This document shows positions 45,075-53,697 of a DNA stretch of 64,000 bases, in pieces (within the stretch, counting starts at the first letter, position 1; each line of letters begins with the position of its first letter). A model generated the notes under the pieces. That model did no database searches and was not told the DNA's origin. It was given only the letters and a program-made list of their open reading frames with translations. The stretch lies in the NCBI RefSeq assembly GCF_026341125.1, contig NZ_JAPEOR010000002.1:1054001-1118000 (forward strand), written 5' to 3'. The stretch comes from Streptomyces sp. NBC_01142 (GTDB taxonomy: Bacteria; Actinomycetota; Actinomycetes; Streptomycetales; Streptomycetaceae). Position numbers and translations under genes: made by a program.

Positions 45075-45938
45075 TCAGATTGTTGTGCAGATGAGTGGTG
45101 CGTCCTGCGGCCGGGAGAGATAGAGCTGTGCGTAGAGCCAGCCTTCCGCCTCCAGGCCCCGCGCATCCACCCCGGCGGCCGACATCCTGTCCAGGACGAT
45201 CGTCTGCTCCTGTGGGGAGGCGAACCGCCGTTGTCTGAAGACCTCTTCGACGCGGACGGTCCGGTAGCCGAGTCCCGCCAGCGCGTGCTCGACGGGGTCG
45301 AAGGGAAACATCCGCAGCACGAAGTGCGCCATCCAGGGCCGGCGGTCGCCCTGCGCCCGGACGACGCGTGTGAGCGTCCGCTCGGTGACATAGCCGAGGC
45401 AGCCAGTCGAAATCACCAGGTCCACCCCGGCGAGCTGGGTGCGCTGCCGCGGTGTGGGCTCGTTGTCCTCCAGGTCGGCGTGCACCGCGTCGTCGAGGAA
45501 ACCGGCCTCGAGGGCGTAGGACAGCGCGCTGCCGGAGGTGTCCAGGCCGGTGAAGCGGATGCCGTGCGCGGGTCGGCGGGACCGGGACAGGTCCCGGTCG
45601 CGGGCCAGCAGCGCCGTGCGAACTTCCTGGTCCGGGCGGCCGGGATCTTCTGCTTCAGCGCCGTCTTCCACGCCGCAGTAGCGCGCGTACAGCTCGTCCA
45701 TGGTCGCGTCGTACTTCAGCAGGGCGGCGTTGATCCCGTACGAGCAGCCGATGTCCAGCACTTTCGGCACCGCGACCTGCTGGGACTCCCGGTACTCCTT
45801 GATGAGCTTCGCGAAGTAGGGCTTGGCCTGTTGCGGAACGCAGTAGCCGAGCGGGCGCAGCACGCTGAAATAGGCGCGCGGATCGGGCTGCGTATAGATG
45901 TGGTCGAGCGTGACTTTCCCGGTCGCGTCGAAACGCAC
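45075..45938 (-). CDS. SAM-dependent methyltransferase of the acyltransferase operon
   Basis: 287 residues from GTG 45938 with GGAGGAG ahead. Motif I is VLDIGCSYGINAALL, followed by an inserted segment DELYARYCGVEDGAEAEDPG, motif II IRFTGLDTSGSALSYALEAG and motif III GVDLVISTGCLGYVTE. The N-terminus LDHIYTQPDPRAYF is characteristic of a class of actinobacterial class I methyltransferases. Given its neighbours, an N-methylation of an amino acid or amine is plausible, but O- or C-methylation cannot be excluded. It lies between the oxygenase and the acyltransferase, 68 bases after the former. Confidence 0.85.
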   Translation of the reverse strand: MRFDATGKVTLDHIYTQPDPRAYFSVLRPLGYCVPQQAKPYFAKLIKEYRESQQVAVPKVLDIGCSYGINAALLKYDATMDELYARYCGVEDGAEAEDPGRPDQEVRTALLARDRDLSRSRRPAHGIRFTGLDTSGSALSYALEAGFLDDAVHADLEDNEPTPRQRTQLAGVDLVISTGCLGYVTERTLTRVVRAQGDRRPWMAHFVLRMFPFDPVEHALAGLGYRTVRVEEVFRQRRFASPQEQTIVLDRMSAAGVDARGLEAEGWLYAQLYLSRPQDAPLICTTI

Positions 45939-46006
45939 AGGGCTTACTCCTCCGTGGTTCGCAGAGTGGGAAACGGCCTACGACGACTGCTCGCCCTCGC
46001 CGCCCG

Positions 46007-46876
46007 CTAGTCCAGCAGCCGGTCGCCGCGGACGGCCCGGCCCTCGGCCGCCAGATGTTCGGGCAGTACCCGGCCGAAGAGCTGCCGGGTCCGTGCCACG
46101 CTCCCGACGACGCCGGGGCGCTCGCTGTAGGCGAATATCGCGGAGTGGCGCGCCACGTCGCCCCGCACGGAACTCACCCGGTGCAGCGAGTAGCGGCCCT
46201 TGAACAGTTGCAGATCACCGGGTTGCAGAGGCAGGCTCCGGATCAACCGTTCGCCCCGGCCTTCCAGTACGTCCCGGACGTCGTCGAATTTCTCGTCCTG
46301 CGCGGACCGGATGTTCGGGCAGTACTCGAAGACGCCGCCGGCCTGCGCCTGCCGGGTGAGCATGCTCACCGTGAACTCGTTGGTGTCGAAGTGCCAGGGG
46401 TGCTCCATGCCCGGCTCAACGACGTTGAGCACCAGCCCGGAGAGCGGGTCCGCCAGTTCGTACAGCTTCGGCAGTCCGAAGCAGCGGGCGATGAAGCGAT
46501 GGAACACCTCATGGGAGTAGAGCCTGCTGATGAGAGCGTCCGCGGGGATGCGGTCACGCGCGACGAACGCGTTGCCCCGCTGGAAGGTCTTCCAGCCGGG
46601 GTGGTCCTGCGGCAGAGCGGAGTCCACCGCAAGGTTGTAGACGTTGACCGTTTCGGTGTCGAAGTGCGCCCGGGGGGCGATGCCCGAGCACTCCTGACTC
46701 AGAACGTCGCGGAGCGAGGGACGGATGAAGTCCGGCAGCACGGTGCAGCCGAGAGCGGACAGTTCGCGCCGGGCACGGGACACCACGGCCTGTCCCTCGG
46801 CGCTTTCGAGTTCCGACAGGGGATACCGAGCCGTGTCGACCACCTGGTCGAGCGTTACGGCTTCCAAAGTGCTCAT
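46007..46876 (-). CDS. Fe(II)/2-oxoglutarate-dependent oxygenase (BesD/lysine-hydroxylase-like)
   Basis: 289 residues from ATG 46876 after GGAGAGGATCG. The non-haem iron triad is visible: HxD in HPWHFDTNEFTVSMLTRQ (His162, Asp164) and the distal His in YSLHRVSSVRGD (His232), with 2-oxoglutarate-binding Arg243 in VARHSAIFAYSERPG. GGVFEYCPNIRS resembles the BesD-type family that acts on free amino acids such as lysine; because Asp164 is retained, hydroxylation rather than halogenation is expected. It is the first gene of the operon with the methyltransferase and acyltransferase. Confidence 0.82.
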   Translation of the reverse strand: MSTLEAVTLDQVVDTARYPLSELESAEGQAVVSRARRELSALGCTVLPDFIRPSLRDVLSQECSGIAPRAHFDTETVNVYNLAVDSALPQDHPGWKTFQRGNAFVARDRIPADALISRLYSHEVFHRFIARCFGLPKLYELADPLSGLVLNVVEPGMEHPWHFDTNEFTVSMLTRQAQAGGVFEYCPNIRSAQDEKFDDVRDVLEGRGERLIRSLPLQPGDLQLFKGRYSLHRVSSVRGDVARHSAIFAYSERPGVVGSVARTRQLFGRVLPEHLAAEGRAVRGDRLLD

Positions 46877-47282
46877 TCGATCCTCTCCACGTACGGGCAG
46901 ATCGTCCCGGAGCCGTCCGGTGCTCATCTCGGCTCTTCGGTAACTCGACTGAGGAGTAACAGAGTTGAAGCTCCCATAGCGGCCGCCAAGTTGTCTGTGA
47001 CACGCCACACTGCGGCGGCGCCGCGCACTCGGGCCGTACGACCTGGACACGATCCCGGCAACGGTCCGTGACCGCTCGGCCCGTGCGCGAGGTCGAGGCG
47101 TCACCCTCGGACGGCACTCCCACATACCGCGTTGTCGCACCTCAAACGCGTCTGCACTCGATCTGGTGGACTCCATCACCCGTAAGAGCGAGATCGGGTG
47201 ACTACACAGCGTGAGTTCGGTGATGCTTTCCGTGTGCACGAGACGTCAGTTCTCGAGTACAGCGTTCTCACGAAGGAGTCCC
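46877..47282. other. Divergent promoter region
   Basis: 406 bases between the oxygenase operon and the small secreted protein gene. It must hold both promoters. GAGGAGTAACAGAGTTGAAG (46951-46970) is locally AT-richer, but no clear -10/-35 or operator was recognised, and no further gene is supported. Confidence 0.45.
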
Positions 47283-47561
47283 ATGAGCATTCGCCGTTCA
47301 CTTCCGGCCGTCCTCGGCGCCGTAGCACTCGTCCTCGGGCTGTCCACCGCCGCCGCCCCGTCGGCGGCGGCCGACCCCTGCGGGTTCTACGCGACCTCCA
47401 GCGACGCGTACTACAACCACTGCACGGGGGACGGCTCGCGCGTCGTCATCGAAGTGGAGGTATGGGGGCCCAACTACGAGCGCTGTGTGGCTCCCGGCAT
47501 CACCTGGCTGGGATCGGCCGACGACATCGACGGCGCGTGGTACGTCGGGCGCACCTGCTGA
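47283..47561 (+). CDS. Small secreted protein (DUF6355-like)
   Basis: 92 residues, ATG after CGAAGGAGTCCC. A Sec signal peptide (RRSLPAVLGAVALVLGLSTA, cleavage after AAA) releases a mature protein of about 60 residues with four cysteines: DPCGFYAT, YYNHCTGDG, YERCVAPGITWLG and the terminal VGRTC, likely two disulfides. This matches the DUF6355 pattern seen in Streptomyces; the function is unknown. It is followed by a strong hairpin. Confidence 0.82.
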   Translation: MSIRRSLPAVLGAVALVLGLSTAAAPSAAADPCGFYATSSDAYYNHCTGDGSRVVIEVEVWGPNYERCVAPGITWLGSADDIDGAWYVGRTC

Positions 47562-47575
47562 CCTCCGTATGACCG

Positions 47576-47606
47576 CGGGCCCGGGCCGCCGCGCCCCGGG
47601 CCCGCG
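47576..47606. terminator. Terminator after the small secreted protein
   Basis: A perfect 11-bp stem GCGGGCCCGGG with a nine-base loop, between two convergent genes. Confidence 0.75.
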
Positions 47607-47652
47607 TCGTGAGGCAAGAGCCCTTGGTCCGGGTCCGCGCGCATCAGGGCCT

Positions 47653-47698
47653 CACGCGGGCTCGGTGGCGGAGATCACGCGGGCTCGGTGGCGGAGAT
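47653..47698. repeat. 23-bp tandem duplication at a gene end
   Basis: Two perfect adjacent copies (47653-47675, 47676-47698) of a unit beginning CACGCGGGCTCGGTGGCGGA. The second copy encodes the last residues ISATEPA and part of the stop of the monooxygenase gene; the first is its downstream duplicate. Confidence 0.9.
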
Positions 47699-47959
47699 GC
47701 GGTACCTCATGACCTCCGCGTCCAGGATCGCCGCCTGCTGACCCGCATCCGGGCCCGCACCGCGGAAGGCGGTGAGGTCGGCGTCCGACTCCCAGCGTTC
47801 GTAGACGTTGATACGGGTCGGGTCGAGCAGGTCGGGCGAGAGCGCGAAGTCCAGGCAGCCGGGGGCCGAGCGGGCCTGGGTCACGACCTCGTGGCAGTCG
47901 GCGAGGTAGGCGTCGCGGGCTTCCGCGGCGACGTGGAGCCTTCCGGACACGATGAGCAT
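47675..47959 (-). CDS. Antibiotic biosynthesis monooxygenase-domain (YgiN-like) protein
   Basis: 94 residues from ATG 47959 after AGGGGAGACGT. The ABM fold is a dimeric ferredoxin-like barrel; here MLIVSGRLHVAAEARDAYLA, VVTQARSAPGCLDFALSPDL and INVYERWESDADLTAFRG are typical. Members include quinol monooxygenases and cofactor-free oxygenases, but many small ones have no proven reaction. It is divergent from the MOSC gene with 96 bases between starts. Confidence 0.9.
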   Translation of the reverse strand: MLIVSGRLHVAAEARDAYLADCHEVVTQARSAPGCLDFALSPDLLDPTRINVYERWESDADLTAFRGAGPDAGQQAAILDAEVMRYRISATEPA

Positions 47960-48055
47960 GTACGTCTCCCCTGGCGAGTGGTGGCCGCTGCGTCGGCCGC
48001 TGCGCGGTGATTGCCGGCGCGATCCTCTCACCGACGGCCACTACGATCGGTCGGC

Positions 48056-48970
48056 ATGGGGATCACTGTGCGGACGTTGACGTACTACCCGGTGAAGGGC
48101 TGTGCCGGTACGGCAGTTCAGTCCGCGCGGGTCGGTGGGACGGGGCTCGAACACGACCGCACCTTCATGGTCGTCGACGCCGCGGACGGCAGCTTCCGCA
48201 GTCAGCGGAAGCTGCCCGCCATGGCCGCGATCCGGCCGGAGATGGCCGACGGGGGTACGGCGCTGCGGCTGTCGGCGCCCGGGATCGAGAGCGTACGGCT
48301 GGATGTCGATCCGGACGGCGAGCTGCGGCCGGTGAGCATGTTCGGCCGGGACATCGGGAACGGCGCGGACCAGGGGGACCTGGCCGCCGAGTGGTTCTCC
48401 CAGGTGATGGGCACCACGTCCCGGCTGGTGCGGGTGCCGCGGGGCTTCGACCGGGACGGGTGGGGCGAGACGCCGGGCAAGGTCGGGTTCGCGGACGCGC
48501 ACGCCGTGCTGGTGGTGTCGCAGGCGTCGCTGGACGGGCTGAACGCGCGGATCGAGGCGGCGGGCGGGGCTCCTGTGCCGATGGACCGCTTCCGGGCCAA
48601 CATCGTGCTCGACGGCTGCACGGAGCCGCACGCCGAGGACGAGATGCGCCGGCTGGAGATCGGTACTGTCCAACTCGCCTATGCCGTAAGGGCCATGCGG
48701 TGCGGCGTCCCGATGGTCGACCAGCTCACCGGTCGCCGTGCCGGTCCCGAGCCGATCCGCACGCTGGCCGCCTACCGGCGGGAGCCGGCGTACGAGAACA
48801 AGGTCAGCTTCGGTATGAAGGCGGCGGTCCTGCGGCCCGGGGCGCTGAGCGTCGGCGATACGGCACTGCCGACATGGGCGGACGGCACTGCTGGGGCGGA
48901 AGGGTCAAACGGGGCAGGTGCGGCGGGCGAGGTGGCCGGGGCAGGTGCGGCGGGCGGGGCGGCCGCCTGA
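48056..48970 (+). CDS. MOSC-domain protein
   Basis: 304 residues. The N-terminal MOSC beta-barrel (RTLTYYPVKGCAGTAVQSA, GLEHDRTFMVVDAADG, RSQRKLPAMAAIRP) is followed by the MOSC core (FADAHAVLVVSQASLDGLNA, PMDRFRANIVLDGC) and then VRAMRCGVPMVDQLTGRR, where the conserved cysteine used for molybdenum-cofactor/sulfur chemistry is present. Such proteins handle sulfur or reduce N-hydroxylated compounds with Moco. The last 25 residues are a Gly/Ala low-complexity tail encoded by a short repeat. Confidence 0.92.
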   Translation: MGITVRTLTYYPVKGCAGTAVQSARVGGTGLEHDRTFMVVDAADGSFRSQRKLPAMAAIRPEMADGGTALRLSAPGIESVRLDVDPDGELRPVSMFGRDIGNGADQGDLAAEWFSQVMGTTSRLVRVPRGFDRDGWGETPGKVGFADAHAVLVVSQASLDGLNARIEAAGGAPVPMDRFRANIVLDGCTEPHAEDEMRRLEIGTVQLAYAVRAMRCGVPMVDQLTGRRAGPEPIRTLAAYRREPAYENKVSFGMKAAVLRPGALSVGDTALPTWADGTAGAEGSNGAGAAGEVAGAGAAGGAAA

Positions 48971-48992
48971 GCGGTCGCCCCGGGCGCACCCG

Positions 48993-50354
48993 TCAGCAGC
49001 GTGGTGCCGGCTTGCTGTAGGTGGTGTTGCTGGCTGTGGCCACGTAGTAGTCCGAGACATAGCGGCCGTTGTCGAGCCTGTCCCAGATCTTGGTGGTGCC
49101 GGTCGTGGAACCGCTCCGCTGGCAGACCACCCAGGCCAGCGATCCGTTGGGGGAGGTCCCCACGGCGGCGTACGAGGTGCCGGGCCCGCTGCGCTGGGTG
49201 AGGCCGCCGCTCGCGGTGGTCTGGTAGGGGTACGTGCAGCGCGGCAGCGGGGCACTGTAGCCCGTGGCGGACGGGGTACTGACGTAGTGGTCGGTGACGT
49301 AGCTTCCGTCGGTGAGCTTGTTCCAGACGGGGGTGCTGCCGACGGTGGAACCGGGCGCCTGGCACACCACCTTGAGGGAGGACCGGGGGGCCCAGCTCTT
49401 GACGACGGGGTAGCTGGTCGAGGGTCCCGTGCGGGCGTTGAGCGGGGTCGAGCTCGTCGCCGTGTAGGTGTACGCCACGGTGGCGACCGGGGTGTCGAGC
49501 CGGTTGGTGTCGATGTTGAGGGTGACCCCGCCGTAGGTCTCGTCGTGGCTGCCCTTGAACTGCTTGGCCCGCTGGTGGACGGCCCACTTGGAGTCGGCGA
49601 TACCGGTCCATCCCTTCAGCGAGTCGACTCCGTCGTAGCGGGCGATCCACAGCGCGTCGGGGCGGGCGTACGCCGTGGAGGTGTACACGTCGGAGAGCTG
49701 TTTGGCGCCGAGATTGAGGTTCATGTAGACGCCGGAGACATAGCCGCGCCGGTGCAGCTCCTTCGTCCAGGCGGAGACGTACGAGAGCACAGCGGTCCGG
49801 CAGGTGCTGTCGGTCTGGGAGTAGTGCTCGATGTCGTTGTAGAAGGCGCTGCCGGGCTGCATGCCGAGGGCCTTCGCCTTGTCGATGGCGTCGGTGGCCG
49901 CCGTGGTGCCCTGGGACCTGGCGGTCGCCGGGACGGAGCTGATCTTGGCGTCGGTGGGCTTGCCGCCGCACGGCGGTTGCAGGCCCTTGTACACGGGCAG
50001 CAGACGCCACTTCAGCGCAGACACGGAGGCGACCCAGGACGCGGTCAGTTGTGGCTGGGCACAGGTGCGGTTGACGCCGCCGATGTACACACCGACGGCG
50101 CGGTACGGGGACGCGCTCCATGCCTTGATCGCGGTCAGCGGCGGTGCCGTACAGGTGTCGAAGGCGAGTCCGGAGTAGCGGGTGGCGCTCGCTCCGGCCG
50201 GATAGGCGACCGCCGTGGCCGGTTCGGCGGCGGCGGGCGGGGCGAAGGTGAGCGCGGTGCCTGCGCCCAGTACGCCGGCGGCCGAGAAGACGAGGAATCT
50301 GCGGAGGGGAGGAAGAGGACGACGAGGACGAACGGCGCGGTGCGGGTGTGACAT
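48993..50354 (-). CDS. Secreted DUF1906 glycoside-hydrolase-like protein with two SH3-like domains
   Basis: 453 residues from ATG 50354 after GGGGAGC. Signal peptide with an Arg-rich start (RRPLPPLRRFLVFSAAGVLG). Residues about 55-280 form a DUF1906/Rv2525c-like TIM barrel: YSGLAFDTCTAPPLTAIKAW, AVGVYIGGVNRTC, LPVYKGLQP, FYNDIEHYSQ (acidic pair where lysozyme-like enzymes act) and SGVYMNLN. Two SH3b-type repeats follow (LNARTGPSTSYPVVKSW and LTQRSGPGTSYAAVGTS), each with a cysteine pair. It probably binds and perhaps cuts cell-wall polymers outside the cell. Confidence 0.88.
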   Translation of the reverse strand: MSHPHRAVRPRRPLPPLRRFLVFSAAGVLGAGTALTFAPPAAAEPATAVAYPAGASATRYSGLAFDTCTAPPLTAIKAWSASPYRAVGVYIGGVNRTCAQPQLTASWVASVSALKWRLLPVYKGLQPPCGGKPTDAKISSVPATARSQGTTAATDAIDKAKALGMQPGSAFYNDIEHYSQTDSTCRTAVLSYVSAWTKELHRRGYVSGVYMNLNLGAKQLSDVYTSTAYARPDALWIARYDGVDSLKGWTGIADSKWAVHQRAKQFKGSHDETYGGVTLNIDTNRLDTPVATVAYTYTATSSTPLNARTGPSTSYPVVKSWAPRSSLKVVCQAPGSTVGSTPVWNKLTDGSYVTDHYVSTPSATGYSAPLPRCTYPYQTTASGGLTQRSGPGTSYAAVGTSPNGSLAWVVCQRSGSTTGTTKIWDRLDNGRYVSDYYVATASNTTYSKPAPRC

Positions 50355-50564
50355 GACTGCTCCCCGGGGCGGCTTGAACCGAGTGAGACCAGAATGCCCC
50401 GCTCTGCGCCAACTGCACCCTCTGCCGCTCGGGTTTGTTGCCGGAAACCGTGCAGGCCGTTCAGGCCGTATGCAGGCGTTCAGGGCGGTGCCGGGCAGTG
50501 ACAGGGCAGCGCAGGGCCCTGCAAGCCCTTCACGGCAGGCGGTTCAGAGCCGTTGAAGACGTGC

Positions 50565-50605
50565 GCGTCCCGCCGCTGCCACCCGGGGCGGCAGCGGCGG
50601 GACGC
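50565..50605 (-). terminator. Terminator after the small basic protein
   Basis: A perfect 16-bp stem (GCGTCCCGCCGCTGCC) with a nine-base loop, seven bases past the stop of the minus-strand gene at 50612. Confidence 0.85.
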
Positions 50606-50611
50606 CTCTGT

Positions 50612-50905
50612 TCAGCGGCCGTAGCGGATCAGTGCCCGCACCATCCGGCAGGTCGTGTCGGACGGCGGGTGGACCCCGATGCGCTCGGCGGTCGCGCTTA
50701 TCCTGCGGTTGTCGGCGGTCGCCGGGTGGTAGATCCCCGAGTCGAGCAGGGCGATGGCGAGGCGCATGGCCTTCAGCCGGCGGTTGTGCGAGACATACCA
50801 CTCGCGTGGCTGTCCGGCCGGGAGCGGCTTCTTCGTCAGCGGCTTGTACTGGGGCTTCTGCTGGGACTTGTGCTGGGGCTTCGTCGTGAGTGTGGCAACG
50901 GCCAT
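50612..50905 (-). CDS. Small basic conserved protein
   Basis: 97 residues from ATG 50905 with AGGAGG ahead. The N-terminus is a Lys/Gln/Pro-rich disordered stretch (KPQHKSQQKPQYKPLTKKPL). A structured C-terminal half reads EWYVSHNRRLKAMRLAIALL, then ATADNRRISATAERIGVHPP and TTCRMVRALIRYG, with a helix-turn-helix-like pattern. I recognise no family. Basic charge and shape suggest nucleic-acid binding. Confidence 0.75.
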   Translation of the reverse strand: MAVATLTTKPQHKSQQKPQYKPLTKKPLPAGQPREWYVSHNRRLKAMRLAIALLDSGIYHPATADNRRISATAERIGVHPPSDTTCRMVRALIRYGR

Positions 50906-51026
50906 CGGCAACCTCCTGGCGCGGTGGCGGGACCATCCCGAACTACTGTCCATTCTACTGAGGGGCACTGACAATCGCCGCTGGCCAGGCGGCGTTTGAG
51001 GGCGGATCGCGCGATACGGTCAGGAC

Positions 51027-51389
51027 ATGGAGATCTGGATCAATCCCGCATGTTCCAAGTGCCGCAGCGCCATCGACCTGCTCGATGCGGAGGGCGCCGC
51101 GTACACCGTCCGGCGCTACCTGGAGGACGTACCGACCGAGGAGGAGATCCGGGCCGTGCTCGCGCGGCTCGGGCTGGAGCCGTGGGACATCACACGGACC
51201 GGGGAGGCCACGGCCAAGGAGCTGGGGCTCAAGGAGTGGGCGCGGGACGAGGATTCGCGGGGCCGGTGGATCGCGGCGCTCGCGCAGCACCCCAAGCTGA
51301 TCCAGCGGCCGATCATCACCGCGGACGACGGGACGGCCGTGGTGGGGCGTACGGACGAGGCCGTACGGGACGCCATCGGCCGCACCTGA
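51027..51389 (+). CDS. ArsC/Spx-family reductase-like protein
   Basis: 120 residues. Thioredoxin-like ArsC fold: MEIWINPACSKCRSAIDLLD carries a Cys9-x-x-Cys12 pair, followed by YTVRRYLEDVPTEEEIRAVL, then ALAQHPKLIQRPIITADDGT, the conserved ArsC/YffB substrate-side loop. True arsenate reductases use one N-terminal cysteine with conserved arginines further on; the CxxC here is closer to Spx/YffB, so arsenate activity is not assured. No arsenic operon genes are adjacent. Confidence 0.88.
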   Translation: MEIWINPACSKCRSAIDLLDAEGAAYTVRRYLEDVPTEEEIRAVLARLGLEPWDITRTGEATAKELGLKEWARDEDSRGRWIAALAQHPKLIQRPIITADDGTAVVGRTDEAVRDAIGRT

Positions 51390-51564
51390 AACTCGGGAAC
51401 GGCCCACGTGGCGATACCGGGTCACAGCGGTGCGGCAGGCCCGGTCGGCGCGCAACAGCTACGGCTCGTCGATGGACCTGGCCGCCGCCCGAGCCGCTCC
51501 TCGATGGGTACGTCCCGGTGTACGTCCCGATGACGCTGCTGCACCGGACGATCGTGGGGGCGGG

Positions 51565-52989
51565 ATGGACCAGCACCAATGGCAGGCACTGAGCGGTATC
51601 GCGAGCAACCCGTCGACGCCGGCTCCGCTGCTGCTGCGGCTGCTCGCCTTCGAGGACCGCGACATCCTGCACGCGGTCGCACGGCGCGCGGACCTGCCGG
51701 ATGAGGTCGTGGACGCAATCGTCGCGCACCCCACGGCCCATGTGCGCGGGACCTTCGCTCAGAGCGTGCTCGGCGACCCGGTCCAGCGCGCCAGGCTCGC
51801 CCACGACCCGACCGGGTCGGTCAGGTTCGCGCTGGCGGCCGGCCCGATGCCCTACGGGAAACCGAAGCCGCTGCCGGACTGGGCGTACGAGCGGCTGCTC
51901 GCCGACGAGCGGCCGCAGGTCGTGTACGAGGCGCTGGGATCCGCGACGATCTCGCCCCGCTTCCTGGCAGGCCTGGCGGACCACACCTCCCCCGGCTTCC
52001 GGTACTGGGCCTGCCGCCGAACATGGCACCTCCTCCCGGAGGAGACGCGCCGTGCGCTGCTCCGCGACGAGGATCCGGACGTACGCAGGGCAGCCTCGCT
52101 GCATGTGTACGAGGAGGACGAACAGCTCACCGGCGAGCTCGTCGAGGCACTCGACGGCGAAGGGGAGCTCGGCGACGTACTGCGGCGCGGGCGGCTCAGC
52201 CGCGACGTGGCCGAGCAGGCACTGCGGAAGCGGACCCGGCTGCCCGACCTCGCCGCGAACCCCTCGCTCCCGGCCGACCTCGTGGCGCTCCTCGCCACCG
52301 ACGAAAACCCGCGCGTACGCCTCGCCGTCTCGGCCCGCCCCGAGCTGACCGAGGAGGAACGGGCGGCGATCGACTACGAGGTCGGTCCCGAGGACCGGCT
52401 GGGCACGCTGGACTGGGTGTGGCGGGCCCGCGAGGACCTGGACGTGCTGCGCAGGTGTGTCACCTCCGCGCACCCCTGGCTCCGCCGCAGCGCCGCCGTC
52501 AGTCCGCATGTGCCTCCGGATCTGGTCCAACTCCTCGCGTCGGACGAGGACTTCGCCGTACGGCTGCTGCTGTGCGAATACCATCCGGAGCCGCCTCCCG
52601 AGCTGCTCCTCGATGTGTACGTCCACGGAGAGCACCGGGCCCGGGAAATGCTGATCGTCCGCCCCGGTTTCCCCAAGGCCGGACTCGCCGCGATCTTCGC
52701 GGACCACCCCGAGCCCTGGCGCCGCTCGCGCGCCCTGTACGACCCGGGGGCCAGTGCCGAGCTGGTGGACCGTCTGAGCCGCGAGGAGGTGGCTTCGGTG
52801 CGCCGCTCCGCCGCCCGCGATCCGCGGCTTTCCGTCGAGCGGATACGGGAGTTGCTGTCCGATCCCGAGGCCGCGGCGGGAGCGGGAGGCAATCCGTCCC
52901 TGCCGGTCGAGGACATGCTCCGGCTGCTCGACGAGGCGGGGGTCCCGGCGTCGGTCGCGTACCCGGCCGGCCCTGCGCAGGCGCGGTAA
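51565..52989 (+). CDS. HEAT/leucine-rich-variant repeat protein
   Basis: 474 residues from ATG 51565 with GGGGGCGGG ahead. Nearly the whole protein is built of repeats of about 22-25 residues carrying the pattern N/HP..P...L..L..D....V: SNPSTPAPLLLRLLAFEDRD, ANPSLPADLVALLATDENPR, HPWLRRSAAVSPHVPPDLVQ and the terminal GNPSLPVEDMLRLLDEAGVP. Such LRV/HEAT scaffolds bind proteins or peptides. Streptomyces have several; the partner is unknown. Confidence 0.85.
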   Translation: MDQHQWQALSGIASNPSTPAPLLLRLLAFEDRDILHAVARRADLPDEVVDAIVAHPTAHVRGTFAQSVLGDPVQRARLAHDPTGSVRFALAAGPMPYGKPKPLPDWAYERLLADERPQVVYEALGSATISPRFLAGLADHTSPGFRYWACRRTWHLLPEETRRALLRDEDPDVRRAASLHVYEEDEQLTGELVEALDGEGELGDVLRRGRLSRDVAEQALRKRTRLPDLAANPSLPADLVALLATDENPRVRLAVSARPELTEEERAAIDYEVGPEDRLGTLDWVWRAREDLDVLRRCVTSAHPWLRRSAAVSPHVPPDLVQLLASDEDFAVRLLLCEYHPEPPPELLLDVYVHGEHRAREMLIVRPGFPKAGLAAIFADHPEPWRRSRALYDPGASAELVDRLSREEVASVRRSAARDPRLSVERIRELLSDPEAAAGAGGNPSLPVEDMLRLLDEAGVPASVAYPAGPAQAR

Positions 52990-53116
52990 CCGGCCGCCCC
53001 GGCCCCGGCCGGCTGCGGGCCCCGGAACTCCGCGCCGACGCGCCGACGCGCCGGCCTGCGCAGGACCAGGGGGAACAGGACTACGGAACAGGGCTACGGG
53101 ACCGGCCCTTCCGAAC

Positions 53117-53650
53117 TCACCGCTCGTCCGTGCCGGCCACCTTCCCCGTCGCGAGCGCGATCCGGTTCCACGTGTTGATGGTGAAGATAAGGGCGAGCAG
53201 CTGCGCCAGCTCCCGCTCCTCGAAGTGGGCCGCCGCCTGCGCGTACACAGCGTCCGGCACTCCCCCGTCCGCCACCAGTGTGACCGCCTCGGTGAGGGCG
53301 AGGGCAGCCTGCTCCTTCTCGGTGAAGAAGTGCTTTGCCTCCCGCCAGACGCCCGTCATGTGCAGGCGCTCCTCGCTCTCGCCCGCCTTGCGTGCGTCGC
53401 CGGTGTGCATATGCAGGCAGTAGGCGCAGTGGTTGAGCTGCGAGGAGCGGATCTGCACCAGCTCCACGAGCGTCGGGTCCAGGCCCTCGCGGGCCGCGGC
53501 GTCCAGGCCGATCACGGCGCGGAAGGCCTTCGGGGCCAGCTTGGCGAAGTTGATGCGGGCGGGAGCCTGGTCGGTCCCTGTCGTCCCGACCGCTGCCGCC
53601 TTGACCGCCGCCGTCTTGATCTCTGTCGTCTTGATCTCTGTCGTCGTCAT
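53117..53650 (-). CDS. Carboxymuconolactone decarboxylase-family (AhpD-like) protein
   Basis: 177 residues from ATG 53650. The N-terminus has a duplicated TEIKT and an AAVKAAAV stretch that may be disordered. The CMD core follows: PKAFRAVIGLDAAAREGLDP, LVELVQIRSSQLNHCAYCLH with the peroxidatic-type CxxC and the His two residues on, MHTGDARKAG and TINTWNRIALATG. AhpD-like proteins reduce peroxides or alkyl species through this pair. It is divergent from the MocR regulator with only 47 bases between, the usual sign of direct regulation. Confidence 0.92.
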   Translation of the reverse strand: MTTTEIKTTEIKTAAVKAAAVGTTGTDQAPARINFAKLAPKAFRAVIGLDAAAREGLDPTLVELVQIRSSQLNHCAYCLHMHTGDARKAGESEERLHMTGVWREAKHFFTEKEQAALALTEAVTLVADGGVPDAVYAQAAAHFEERELAQLLALIFTINTWNRIALATGKVAGTDER

Positions 53651-53697
53651 GTGTACGAATCTAGAGGTACAAGCGACCGGTGATGAGGTGCATTTGA

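Noticed and set aside
46007-46876. Halogenase (BesD-like) assignment
   Set aside because: Halogenases of this family replace the iron-binding Asp by Gly or Ala; here HxD (His162, Asp164) is intact, so hydroxylation is favoured.
51027-51389. Arsenic-resistance locus
   Set aside because: The ArsC-family protein stands alone, has a CxxC like Spx/YffB, and no arsB, acr3 or arsR gene is near.
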